Origin: Gemmatimonadales bacterium
GTDB lineage: Bacteria; Gemmatimonadota; Gemmatimonadetes; Gemmatimonadales; GWC2-71-9
Direction of reading: 5' to 3'
Assembly: GCA_011772755.1 (NCBI GenBank)
Contig: WVYX01000211.1
Span: forward strand, 50,233-85,955
DNA: 35,723 nucleotides
Shown: one piece after another, positions 19,106-26,593 of the stretch
Layout: each line of letters starts with the position of its first letter
Position numbering within the stretch: the first letter of the stretch is position 1
Made by a program: the position numbers and the translations under genes
Notes under the pieces: generated by a model
What the model was told of the DNA's origin: nothing
Seen by the model: the letters and a program-made list of their open reading frames with translations, nothing else
Databases searched by the model: none

Positions 19106-20781
19106 CCACGACAAGTGTCCCTTCAGATATCGCAATCGCCCAGGCAGCAAAGCTTCGTCCCATCATTGATGTGGCAGCCGACCTCGACCTGGGAGCCAGC
19201 GAGCTCATTCTCTACGGTGAGCACAAGGCCAAAGTCCGGCTCGACAGAGTGCAGGATCGGCCGCGCAAGGGATGCCTGGTACTCGTCACGGCCATGAACC
19301 CGACCCCAGCTGGGGAAGGGAAGTCCACGGTCACCGTCGGCGTGACGCAAGCGCTGCGCAAGCTGGGGCACAACGCGGTGCTGTGCATGCGTGAGCCGAG
19401 CCTCGGACCAGTGTTTGGCATCAAGGGGGGCGCGGCGGGCGGCGGGTACGCCCAGGTCGTGCCGATGGAGGACATCAACCTCCATTTCACCGGGGACTTC
19501 CACGCCATCACCAGCGCGCACAACCTGCTATCAGCCCTGCTGGACAATCACCTGCACCAGGGCAACGGCCTTGGGATCGACCCTCGACGCATCACGTGGC
19601 CCCGCACCATCGACATGAATGACCGGGTGCTCCGGAACATCGCTATTGGCCTGGGAGGAGTGCTTGGCGGCGTGCCCCGGGAGGAACGGTTTGTAATAGC
19701 GCCGGCCAGCGAGATCATGGCCATCATGGCCCTGGCCCGGGACCTCGATGACCTCGAGCAGCGACTCGCCAGGATAGTGGTGGGCATGACGCGGGATCGG
19801 GAGCCCGTCCGGGCCCGCGAGCTTAAGGCACAAGGCGCAATGACGCTCCTTCTCAAGGACGCACTGTTCCCGAACCTGGTGCAGACCCTCGAGGGCGGAC
19901 CGGCCTTCGTCCACTGCGGCCCCTTTGGCAACATCGCCCACGGCTGCAATTCCGTGGTCGCTACCGACACAGCATTGCGCCTCGCCGATATCGTCATCAC
20001 CGAGGCGGGCTTCGGCGCCGACCTCGGAGCGGAGAAGTTCTTCGACATCAAGTGCCGGGTAGGGGAGTTCCAGCCAGAAGCGGCTGTCGTCGTGGCCACG
20101 GTGCGAGCCCTGAAGCTCCACGGTGGTGCGTCAAAGAAGCAGCTCTCCGAGCCCAATGCCGGCGCGGTCGAGCGGGGGTTCGCCAATCTGGCACAACACC
20201 TGGAAAACATCGCCAAGTTTGGTGTTCCGAGCGTGGTCGCCCTCAACCGATTCGTTAGCGATAGCGACGAAGAGCTGCAAGCGATCAAGAACGGTTGTGA
20301 TGACGTCCGGGCGAAGGTGGTGCTGTGTGAAGTGTGGGAGAGAGGTGGCGACGGCGGCGTGCAGCTTGCTGAAGCGGTGCTTGAGCTACTCAAGGCGGGT
20401 GGAGCGCGATTCAGGCCCCTGTACGATGCCGGGCTATCCATCCGGGAGAAGATCGAGAAGATCGCCAGGGAGATCTATCGAGCGGACGGGGTGACGTACC
20501 TGCCACCGGCGCTGCGCGCCATCGACCGACTCGAGGGCTTCGGTCTGGGAGACACGCCGGTATGTGTGGCCAAGACCCAGTACTCGTTCGCCGATGACGC
20601 GTCGCTAATGGGTGCCCCTCGCGGTTTCACGGCGACGGTCCGGGACGTGTATCCCTCCGCTGGCGCCGGATTCGTCGTAGCGCTCACCGGCGACATCATG
20701 ACGATGCCGGGACTGGGCAAGACGCCTGCAGCCGAGAGAATGCGGGTCAACAAGGACGGTACCATCGAAGGGCTCTTCTGA
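19102..20781 (+). CDS. fhs: Formate--tetrahydrofolate ligase
   Basis: Fhs makes 10-formyl-THF from formate, THF and ATP, feeding purine and fMet synthesis or the methyl branch of the Wood-Ljungdahl pathway. At 559 aa it matches the family. The P-loop is TPAGEGKST (68-76); further signatures are REPSLGPVFGIKGGAAGGGYAQVVPMED (outline, from about residue 98), NLHFTGDFHAI, GGPAFVHCGPFGNIAHGCNS and the ALNRF segment. ATG at 19102 overlaps the tatD stop (ATGA). Placement next to selC is suggestive because many formate dehydrogenases are selenoproteins, but no such enzyme lies in this window. Confidence 0.96.
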   Translation: MTTTSVPSDIAIAQAAKLRPIIDVAADLDLGASELILYGEHKAKVRLDRVQDRPRKGCLVLVTAMNPTPAGEGKSTVTVGVTQALRKLGHNAVLCMREPSLGPVFGIKGGAAGGGYAQVVPMEDINLHFTGDFHAITSAHNLLSALLDNHLHQGNGLGIDPRRITWPRTIDMNDRVLRNIAIGLGGVLGGVPREERFVIAPASEIMAIMALARDLDDLEQRLARIVVGMTRDREPVRARELKAQGAMTLLLKDALFPNLVQTLEGGPAFVHCGPFGNIAHGCNSVVATDTALRLADIVITEAGFGADLGAEKFFDIKCRVGEFQPEAAVVVATVRALKLHGGASKKQLSEPNAGAVERGFANLAQHLENIAKFGVPSVVALNRFVSDSDEELQAIKNGCDDVRAKVVLCEVWERGGDGGVQLAEAVLELLKAGGARFRPLYDAGLSIREKIEKIAREIYRADGVTYLPPALRAIDRLEGFGLGDTPVCVAKTQYSFADDASLMGAPRGFTATVRDVYPSAGAGFVVALTGDIMTMPGLGKTPAAERMRVNKDGTIEGLF

Positions 20782-20796
20782 GCAGGAGAACTCCAG

Positions 20797-21174
20797 ATGG
20801 AGAACGTAGCAACGGACAAGGCTCCCCAGGCGATCGGCCCCTACAGCCAGGCGATCATCGTGGGAGATCACGTGTTCACGGCAGGGCAGATCCCCCTCGA
20901 CCCCGCAACCATGGAGATGACCGGAGGCAACGTCGCGGAGCAAACCGACCGTGTGCTGCGGAATCTGGCGGCAGTGCTCGAGGCTGCTGGCAGCGATCTT
21001 TCCCGGGTGATCAAGACGACGGTGTACTTGGCCGATATGGCGGACTTCGCGGCGATGAACGAGGTGTATGCCAAGCACTTCGGCAGCCACAAACCGGCCC
21101 GGGCGGCCATCCAAGCTGCCGCGCTGCCGAAGAACGCCAGCGTCGAGATCGACGCCATCGCGCTTCGACGATAG
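20797..21174 (+). CDS. ridA: RidA-family enamine/imine deaminase
   Basis: RidA hydrolyses reactive 2-aminoacrylate and related enamines made by PLP enzymes, protecting them from damage. The 125-aa protein shows APQAIGPYSQAI at the N-terminus, FTAGQIPLDP, and the C-terminal KPARAAIQAAALPKNASVEIDAIA block. The Arg of PAR corresponds to the substrate-binding Arg105 of characterised RidA. AGGAG about 8 bases before the ATG supports the start. The gene ends 7 bases before the selenocysteine tRNA, so the two are probably on one transcript. Confidence 0.93.
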   Translation: MENVATDKAPQAIGPYSQAIIVGDHVFTAGQIPLDPATMEMTGGNVAEQTDRVLRNLAAVLEAAGSDLSRVIKTTVYLADMADFAAMNEVYAKHFGSHKPARAAIQAAALPKNASVEIDAIALRR

Positions 21175-21181
21175 CGATGTT

Positions 21182-21278
21182 GGGGGCGGATCGGGCCTGG
21201 TGGCCCGCACGGTCTTCAAAACCGCTGGGAGGCGCCTGAGGCGGCTCCGGTGGGTTCGATTCCCACACGCTCCCGCCA
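21182..21278 (+). tRNA. selC: tRNA-Sec (anticodon TCA), selenocysteine tRNA
   Basis: The 97-base sequence ends with encoded CCA and has the anticodon loop CTTCAAA, giving anticodon TCA, which reads UGA. Features specific to tRNA-Sec are visible: a D arm with a 6-bp stem (CGGGCC/GGCCCG) and 4-base loop, a G discriminator before CCA, and a long variable arm folding as GGAG-CGCC/GGCG-CTCC. The T arm is GTGGG-TTCGATT-CCCAC. The extended acceptor pairs seven positions (one G-T) with a G-A mismatch at the eighth, and the outer anticodon-stem pair is A-C, so pairing is slightly imperfect. SerRS charges it with serine before SelA converts it to selenocysteine. selA and selB are not in the window. Confidence 0.93.
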
Positions 21279-21308
21279 GCCATTGCACGGGTGCGTCGCT
21301 CGCAGGGT

Positions 21309-21351
21309 GGAACCGCTCCGGTTCCTCCGGCACGCTCCCGGGTGACCCGGG
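21309..21351 (+). repeat. Two tandem hairpins downstream of selC
   Basis: GGAACCG (21309-21315) pairs with CGGTTCC (21319-21325) around a 3-base loop, and CCCGGG (21337-21342) pairs with CCCGGG (21346-21351) around TGA. There is no T tract, so a standard intrinsic terminator is not shown. They could protect or help process the selC 3' end, or form part of the leader of the next gene. No gene is visible between 21279 and 21496. Confidence 0.5.
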
Positions 21352-21511
21352 GAACTCATGGCACCCTTCCGCCGGTATCAGTAATTCGGACTGCACGAGT
21401 CGGCGTGACCGTGGCATCCCCTCCGCTAGTCGCGCAACTGGAGGGGGAAATGCGAGGCCTTGCTCAGGAGCCGATCGAGGTGGAAACCGTTCCCCAATGC
21501 TGCCAGGCGCT

Positions 21512-22015
21512 ATGCGCTCCCTAGTTCTTGCCAGCGCGGTACTGGCGCTGACGGCGTCGCCGGGTGCGGCGCAGGTGATCCCTCAACCGCCGCCTCAGCG
21601 GGAACCCCAACCCAGCGACACCATCAAGGTGCCGCAGTTCCGGGAGGAGCCACCCATCTCCCCACTGGGCGCCATGTGGCGATCGCTGCTCCTTCCGGGG
21701 TGGGGGCAGGCAGTGCTCAACAGACGGGTCACGGGTGCGGTTTTCATCTTCTGGGAGGGCGTCACGCTGACCATGACCGTCAAGTCGGCGCACCAGCTCG
21801 ACTATCAGGAGCGGATCGGTGCCGAGGCCGAGACGGTAGAAGGAAAGCGGCAGGAAGTGCAGGACTGGGCGGTGCTCATGGCCTTTAATCACCTGCTCGC
21901 GGCCGCCGAAGCCTTCGTGTCCGCCCAACTGTGGGACTTTCCCGCCGACCTCGAGATGCAGCGGCTGCAAAATGGGGATGTGGGGGCAGGGGTGCGGGTG
22001 TACTGGCGGCGATGA
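21512..22015 (+). CDS. DUF5683-like exported/membrane protein
   Basis: A 167-aa protein with an N-terminal signal peptide (MRSLVLASAVLALTASPGAAQ). A Pro/Gln-rich stretch follows, then a DUF5683-type membrane region: LLPGWGQAVLNRRVTGAVFIFWEGV, and a second hydrophobic segment near VLMAFNHLLAAAEAFVSAQLW. DUF5683 proteins are found in Bacteroidota, Gemmatimonadota and relatives and have no established function. ATG at 21512 begins a proper signal sequence; ATG at 21497 is an alternative 5 codons upstream. The open frame continues far upstream but would read through the tRNA gene, so it is not the real start. Its stop lies just before a large palindrome. Confidence 0.7.
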   Translation: MRSLVLASAVLALTASPGAAQVIPQPPPQREPQPSDTIKVPQFREEPPISPLGAMWRSLLLPGWGQAVLNRRVTGAVFIFWEGVTLTMTVKSAHQLDYQERIGAEAETVEGKRQEVQDWAVLMAFNHLLAAAEAFVSAQLWDFPADLEMQRLQNGDVGAGVRVYWRR

Positions 22016-22023
22016 ACCATACA

Positions 22024-22093
22024 GTAAGGGGTGAGGAGTAAGGGGTGAGGAGTCGGGGATACTCCTCACTCCTCACCCCTCACTCCTCACTTA
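22024..22093. repeat. Large imperfect palindrome built of GGGGTGAGGAGT units
   Basis: Two direct copies of a GGGGTGAGGAGT-type unit (22024-22053) are followed after a short spacer by inverted copies (about 22061-22093, ACTCCTCA...). The arms can fold into a stem of roughly 29 bases with small offsets. It sits between the ends of two convergent genes and could serve as a bidirectional transcription stop, or represent a dispersed palindromic repeat family. Confidence 0.8.
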
Positions 22094-22875
22094 GTAGTGC
22101 CTGCAGTTTCGAACCGTTCCAGCGTCGGCCCCTCCGGTGTGATCATGGCGTAGCAGTACCCATCCATCCAGGCACCGGGATTCAGGTACCACCGCCGCTC
22201 GCCAACCGGTATCAGGGCGCTGCGGTGCGTGTGGCCCAGCACTACGAGGTCGAGGTCCGGCCGCCTCGCCAGGAGTCGGCGGGCATAGTCGGCCTGCTGC
22301 TCCGCAAACCGTTGAATCACCGCCTGATCTCGGGTCTTGCCCGCCATGAAGGGTGACATGCGGCGGACAAGCGCGAGGCCGACGTCGGGGTGAATCCATC
22401 GAAAGACTCGCGCGGTGAGCGGGTGGCGGGTTACGGCGTGCATGAGGCGGGCGCCACCGGGCTCGTCACCGACTCCGTCACCGTGGGACACCAGCGCCTT
22501 GAAGCCCGCCAGATCCAAATCGACCACTTCCTCGTGAAACTCGGCTCCCAGGTCGCGCCGCCAGAACTCGCCGCCCCAGCGGTCGTGGTTACCCCCCGTA
22601 ACCGTTATCCGAACCCCCGTCCGACGCACGGCGGCCAACGCCTCCAGGGTCGAGAACGCGGCTCGGGGGATCACGGCGCGATACTCAAACCAGAATTCGA
22701 ACAGATCCCCGTTGACGACGAGATGATCTCCCAGGCTCGGCACTGCCTCGAGGAAGCAATGAAACGCCCGGGTTACGCTCTCCGGAGCAAACCCGAGGTG
22801 TGCATCGGAAACGACAATGACGCCCTGTGGCACGGGCGGAGTATAGAGGGTCCCGGCGAACCACCGCAACCTCAT
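22087..22875 (-). CDS. lpxH: UDP-2,3-diacylglucosamine diphosphatase-like metallophosphoesterase
   Basis: A 262-aa calcineurin-like phosphoesterase resembling LpxH, which cleaves UDP-2,3-diacylglucosamine to lipid X in lipid A synthesis at the inner membrane. The metal-binding motifs appear in order: SDAHLG, NGDLFEFWFE, GGNHDRW, SHGDG and GHTHR. The NGDLFEFWFE form and total length match LpxH/LpxH2-type proteins better than generic phosphoesterases. The start is ATG at 22875; a GTG 14 codons downstream (before PQGVIVVSDAHLG) is possible. The 3' end overlaps the palindrome by a few bases. It supports a lipid A-bearing diderm, but the other lpx genes are not here. Confidence 0.75.
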   Translation of the reverse strand: MRLRWFAGTLYTPPVPQGVIVVSDAHLGFAPESVTRAFHCFLEAVPSLGDHLVVNGDLFEFWFEYRAVIPRAAFSTLEALAAVRRTGVRITVTGGNHDRWGGEFWRRDLGAEFHEEVVDLDLAGFKALVSHGDGVGDEPGGARLMHAVTRHPLTARVFRWIHPDVGLALVRRMSPFMAGKTRDQAVIQRFAEQQADYARRLLARRPDLDLVVLGHTHRSALIPVGERRWYLNPGAWMDGYCYAMITPEGPTLERFETAGTTK

Positions 22876-22999
22876 GTGCTGATTGACTTTTGACCTTAGG
22901 AAGGCCCAATTGGTCTGCAGATCGCTGCAGCTAGCTCGGCAGACGGTACAGGAGAGTCAGCTTGGCGTTTTCGACAAACCAGCGCGCCGCTCAGGACCG

Positions 23000-24028
23000 A
23001 TGACGCACGCGACACGTGGTGATCCGAGCAAGGGCACACAAGGCGGGAAGGCGCCTCGAACCCTTCACCTCGCCGCGCGGCTGGAACGCAATCCGGGCAT
23101 GCCTCTGGATCTCGAATCGCTTCAGAGGCTGCGCGTCAATCGCAGTGCAGTGGAGCGACGTGCGGCGACGATACCCACGCGGCGAACAGTGAAGCGGGAG
23201 TGGCAAGCGGCCTGGCTGTTGCGGGCGATCACGTGCCTCGATCTCACGACCCTTGCCGGTGACGACACAGGACACACCGTGCGACGACTCTGCGCCAAGG
23301 CGCGGCAGCCGCTACGCCAGGACCTGCTGGAAGCCCTTGGCGTCACGCACCTCGAAATCAAGGCGGCCGCCGTGTGCGTGTACCATAGGCACGTGGCGAC
23401 GGCCGTCGAAGCCCTCGCCGGTTCCGGCATCCCCGTGGTTGCGGTGTCTGCTGGATTTCCCGCGGGGCTGAGTGCGTTCTCGCAGCAGCTCGACGAGATC
23501 CATGCGTCGCTGCAAGCGGGCGCTCGTGAAATCGATGTGGTCATTACCCGGGCGCACGCCCTGAGGGGCGATTGGGAGACGCTCTACGAGGAGCTACGTG
23601 CCTTCCGGCAGGCGTGCGGTGACGCACTGATGAAGGTCATTCTGGCCACCGGGGAGCTGGCCACCCTCAGCAACGTAGCCCGCGCCAGCCGGGTCGCCCT
23701 CATGGCCGGCGCGGACTTCATCAAGACGTCCACAGGCAGGGAACCGGTCAACGCAACGCTGCCGGTGGGAATCGTCATGGTCCGCGCGATCCGCGACTAC
23801 CTGGAGCAGACTGGGGTCGCCACCGGCTTCAAGCCCGCAGGCGGCATCCGCACCGCCAAGTCGGCGCTGTCATGGCTCTACCTGATGAAGGAGGAAATGG
23901 ACGACCGGTGGCTCAGGCCCGAGCTGTTTCGCATCGGCGCCAGCCGGCTCCTCAGTGACATAGAGCGTCAACTGGAGCACTTCGTCACGGGCCGCTACTC
24001 GGCGGCCCACCGGCACCCGATGATATGA
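23000..24028 (+). CDS. deoC: Deoxyribose-phosphate aldolase, long (eukaryote-like) form
   Basis: DeoC splits 2-deoxyribose 5-phosphate into acetaldehyde and glyceraldehyde 3-phosphate in deoxynucleoside catabolism. The 342-aa protein is longer than E. coli DeoC (about 260) and resembles the long DERA form of animals, notably in FIKTSTGREPVNATLPVGIVM and LFRIGASRLLSDIERQLEHFVTGRY. Catalytic residues are visible: Schiff-base Lys242 in FIKTSTG, Lys278 in GFKPAGGIR and Asp179 in REIDVVI. ATG at 23000 is chosen, with AGGA just upstream; the frame is open to 22883 but without similarity. The gene is followed by an aldehyde dehydrogenase that could consume its acetaldehyde. Confidence 0.9.
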   Translation: MTHATRGDPSKGTQGGKAPRTLHLAARLERNPGMPLDLESLQRLRVNRSAVERRAATIPTRRTVKREWQAAWLLRAITCLDLTTLAGDDTGHTVRRLCAKARQPLRQDLLEALGVTHLEIKAAAVCVYHRHVATAVEALAGSGIPVVAVSAGFPAGLSAFSQQLDEIHASLQAGAREIDVVITRAHALRGDWETLYEELRAFRQACGDALMKVILATGELATLSNVARASRVALMAGADFIKTSTGREPVNATLPVGIVMVRAIRDYLEQTGVATGFKPAGGIRTAKSALSWLYLMKEEMDDRWLRPELFRIGASRLLSDIERQLEHFVTGRYSAAHRHPMI

Positions 24029-24127
24029 GGAGCCGCCGGTGACCCCGAGATCTCGTGGGGCATTCACCCAACCTCTCGGGCAAGCCGGATTCGGGGCGGG
24101 GCGCAAGGTTCCATTCCCCGTTCATCC

Positions 24128-24143
24128 GGAGACTCTTGTCTCC
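24128..24143 (+). repeat. Small hairpin between deoC and the aldehyde dehydrogenase gene
   Basis: GGAGAC (24128-24133) pairs with GTCTCC (24138-24143) around TCTT, in the 141-base gap after deoC. There is no T tract. It might be a weak attenuator or chance structure. Confidence 0.3.
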
Positions 24144-24169
24144 CGCGATCTGAGTACTCAGGAAACCGC

Positions 24170-26581
24170 ATGAGTACGGTTCCGGAGATCTTCGAGACTA
24201 TGGAGTACGGGCCAGCCCCTGAAAGTGACGCGGCCGCTCTGAGCTGGATCAAGCAGCGCGGCGGGCAGTTCGGTCTCTTCATCGGCGGCCAGTGGGTGAA
24301 AGCTGAAAGCGGGCAATCATACGACAGCGTCAACCCGGCGACCACGGAACCCCTGGCCCGAATCTCGCAGGCCGGCGGTGCCGACGTCGCTGCTGCGGTG
24401 CAGGCCGCTCGCGCTGCATTCCCCAATTGGTCGAGCGTTCCGGGGCACGCCAGGGCCCGACACCTGTACGCCCTCGGCCGTGCGGTACAGAAGCACTCCC
24501 GACTGCTGGCGGTGCTCGAGAGTCTCGACAACGGGAAGCCGATCCGCGAGACGCGTGACCTCGACATCCCCCTCGTGGCCCGACACTTCTACCATCACGC
24601 CGGCTGGTCACAGCTGCTCGAAACCGAGTTCACCGGATACGTCCCGGTGGGCGTGGTGGGTCAGATCATACCCTGGAACTTTCCCTTGCTAATGGTGGCT
24701 TGGAAGGTCGCTCCAGCGCTCGCGGCGGGGAACACGGTAGTCCTCAAGCCCGCCGAGTTCACGCCCCTCACGGCACTGGCGTTCGCTGAGATCACCCGGG
24801 ATGCGGGGCTGCCGCACGGCGTCTTCAACGTCGTAACGGGGGACGGCGAGACGGGGAAGCTGCTGGTGGAGCACCCGGATGTGGACAAGATCGCCTTCAC
24901 CGGCTCGACCGAGGTCGGCCGGTTCATCCGTCACGCCACTGCCGGCTCGGGCAAACGCCTGATCCTGGAGTTGGGAGGGAAGAGCCCGTTTGTGGTGTTC
25001 GATGACGCCGACCTCGACAGCGTAGTCGAAGGGGTGGTAGACGCCATCTGGTTCAACCAGGGCCAGGTGTGTTGTGCTGGCTCCCGCTTGCTGGTTCACG
25101 AGGGGATCGCCGAGCGCCTGCTGGACAAACTCCGGGCCCGCATGGAGAAGCTCCGAGTGGGACCGCCACAGGACAAGGCGGTGGACATGGGTGCAATCGT
25201 CGCGCCGGTGCAGCTCGAGCGCATTCGCGAGCTGGTGAACCGCGGCGTGGAGGAAGGGGCGGCCATGTGGCAGCCGTCCTGGGCGTGCCCCACGGAGGGC
25301 TACTTCTACCCACCGACCCTGTTCACCAACGTTTCACCCGCCGCGACCATCGCCCAAGTCGAGATCTTCGGTCCCGTTCTGGTGAGCATGACGTTTCGAA
25401 CGCCGGCCGAAGCCGTGGAGCTGGCAAACAACACCACCTACGGCCTTGCCGCGAGTGTGTGGACCGAAAACATGAACCTCGCCCTGGACATCGCGCCGAG
25501 GATCAAGGCGGGGGTCGTCTGGATTAACTCAACTAATCTCTTCGATGCGGCCTCGGGCTTCGGCGGATACCGGGAGTCGGGGTTTGGTCGCGAAGGCGGG
25601 CGCGAGGGAATGTGGGAGTACCTGAGGCCGGACTGGGAGGAGGGAGCGGGGAGCGCGGAGCGAGCGCCGCAGGCGCGCCCCGAACGGCAGGCGGGGACGG
25701 CTACCGAACCGCTCTCCGCTCCCGGCTCCCCGCTCCCCCAGGTCGACCGCACCTACAAGATGTTCATAGGCGGGAAGCAGTGTCGGCCCGACTCTGGGTA
25801 CAGTCGAACGGTTCGCACCCCGGATGGGCAGCGGTTGAGTGAGGTCGGTGAGGGTAACCGGAAGGACATCCGTAACGCCGTCGAAGCGGCCCACGCCGCC
25901 GCAGCGTGGGGTCGCGACTCGAGCCACTATCGCGCGCAGATTCTCTACTACGTCGCGGAGAACCTCTCGCCGCGGACTGACGAGTTCGCCAGGTTGATCC
26001 ACGCCATGACCCGGTGCGGTGCTGAGGCCGCCAGGCACGAGGTGGAAGCTTCCATCTCGAGGCTCTTCACCTACGCCGCGTGGGCGGACAAGTATGACGG
26101 AGCGGTCCACGATGTCCCGCTACGCGGCGTCACGCTTGCCATGAATGAACCCATCGGAGTGATGGGCCTGGTCGCTCCGGATGAGTACCCCCTTCTGGGG
26201 TTCATCTCCCTTGTCGCGCCGGCGATCGCCGTGGGCAACCGGGTGGTCGCTGTGCCGTCGGAAGTTCACCCGGTGGCGGCCGCAGAGCTGTACAGCGTGC
26301 TGGAAACGTCGGATCTCCCGGCCGGCGTGGTGAACATCGTGACCGGATCCAAGGACACCCTGACCAAGGTGCTGGCCGAGCATGCCGATGTCGAAGGCGT
26401 CTGGTTTTTCGGCAGTGCAGACGGAGCTTCGGAGGTTGAGCGAGCCTCGGCGTCGAACCTGAAGCGCACATGGGTCGACACGCGGCTGCGGGACTGGTTT
26501 GACGTACGTCAGGGGGAGGGCAGGGAGTTCCTGCGCGAGGCGACTCAGGTGAAGAACATCTGGATTCCCTATGGTGAGTAG
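24170..26581 (+). CDS. Two-domain aldehyde dehydrogenase, ALDH16-like
   Basis: An 803-aa NAD(P)-dependent aldehyde dehydrogenase with two tandem ALDH modules, the ALDH16 layout. The first (about 1-490) is complete: PWNFPLLM, cofactor-loop GSTEVGRFI, ELGGKSP with general base Glu267, NQGQVCCAGSR with nucleophile Cys301, and the late FGGYRESGFGREGG. A 35-residue low-complexity linker (about 489-523) joins it to a second module (about 524-803). That module begins YKMFIGGKQ and contains PDEYPLLGFISLVAPAIAVGN but has no catalytic Cys. It ends LKRTWVDTRLRDWF and ATQVKNIWIPYG, endings characteristic of ALDH16. AGGAAACCGC precedes the ATG. With deoC upstream, acetaldehyde is a plausible but unproven substrate. 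Confidence 0.88.
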   Translation: MSTVPEIFETMEYGPAPESDAAALSWIKQRGGQFGLFIGGQWVKAESGQSYDSVNPATTEPLARISQAGGADVAAAVQAARAAFPNWSSVPGHARARHLYALGRAVQKHSRLLAVLESLDNGKPIRETRDLDIPLVARHFYHHAGWSQLLETEFTGYVPVGVVGQIIPWNFPLLMVAWKVAPALAAGNTVVLKPAEFTPLTALAFAEITRDAGLPHGVFNVVTGDGETGKLLVEHPDVDKIAFTGSTEVGRFIRHATAGSGKRLILELGGKSPFVVFDDADLDSVVEGVVDAIWFNQGQVCCAGSRLLVHEGIAERLLDKLRARMEKLRVGPPQDKAVDMGAIVAPVQLERIRELVNRGVEEGAAMWQPSWACPTEGYFYPPTLFTNVSPAATIAQVEIFGPVLVSMTFRTPAEAVELANNTTYGLAASVWTENMNLALDIAPRIKAGVVWINSTNLFDAASGFGGYRESGFGREGGREGMWEYLRPDWEEGAGSAERAPQARPERQAGTATEPLSAPGSPLPQVDRTYKMFIGGKQCRPDSGYSRTVRTPDGQRLSEVGEGNRKDIRNAVEAAHAAAAWGRDSSHYRAQILYYVAENLSPRTDEFARLIHAMTRCGAEAARHEVEASISRLFTYAAWADKYDGAVHDVPLRGVTLAMNEPIGVMGLVAPDEYPLLGFISLVAPAIAVGNRVVAVPSEVHPVAAAELYSVLETSDLPAGVVNIVTGSKDTLTKVLAEHADVEGVWFFGSADGASEVERASASNLKRTWVDTRLRDWFDVRQGEGREFLREATQVKNIWIPYGE
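25642..25737. repeat. Inverted repeat inside the ALDH coding sequence (linker region)
   Basis: A 13-base arm at 25642-25654 (GGGAGCGGGGAGC) is perfectly complementary to 25725-25737 (GCTCCCCGCTCCC). Shorter related GGAGCG/CGCTCC units lie inside. The repeat encodes exactly the low-complexity linker between the two ALDH modules, which suggests a palindromic element that was inserted in frame and tolerated. Confidence 0.75.
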
Positions 26582-26593
26582 GCAGTTCGGACG

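Noticed and set aside
21304..21317. T-box-like sequence AGGGTGGAACCGCT after selC
   Set aside because: It matches most of the T-box antiterminator consensus, but only about 25 bases separate it from the tRNA gene, leaving no room for Stem I and a specifier loop, and no aminoacyl-tRNA synthetase or amino-acid gene follows. Probably chance, as the bases are explained by a local hairpin.
21068..21496. Upstream extension of the DUF5683-like open frame
   Set aside because: It would translate the tRNA-Sec gene and the end of ridA; a normal signal peptide begins at 21512.
21182..22015. Search for a selenoprotein or SECIS element near selC
   Set aside because: All genes nearby read through without an in-frame TGA, and no hairpin directly follows a candidate TGA in a coding frame.
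22876..22999. TTGACT/TTGACC sequences as a promoter for deoC
   Set aside because: -35-like hexamers are present but no convincing -10 hexamer lies at 16-18 bases, so no promoter is called.
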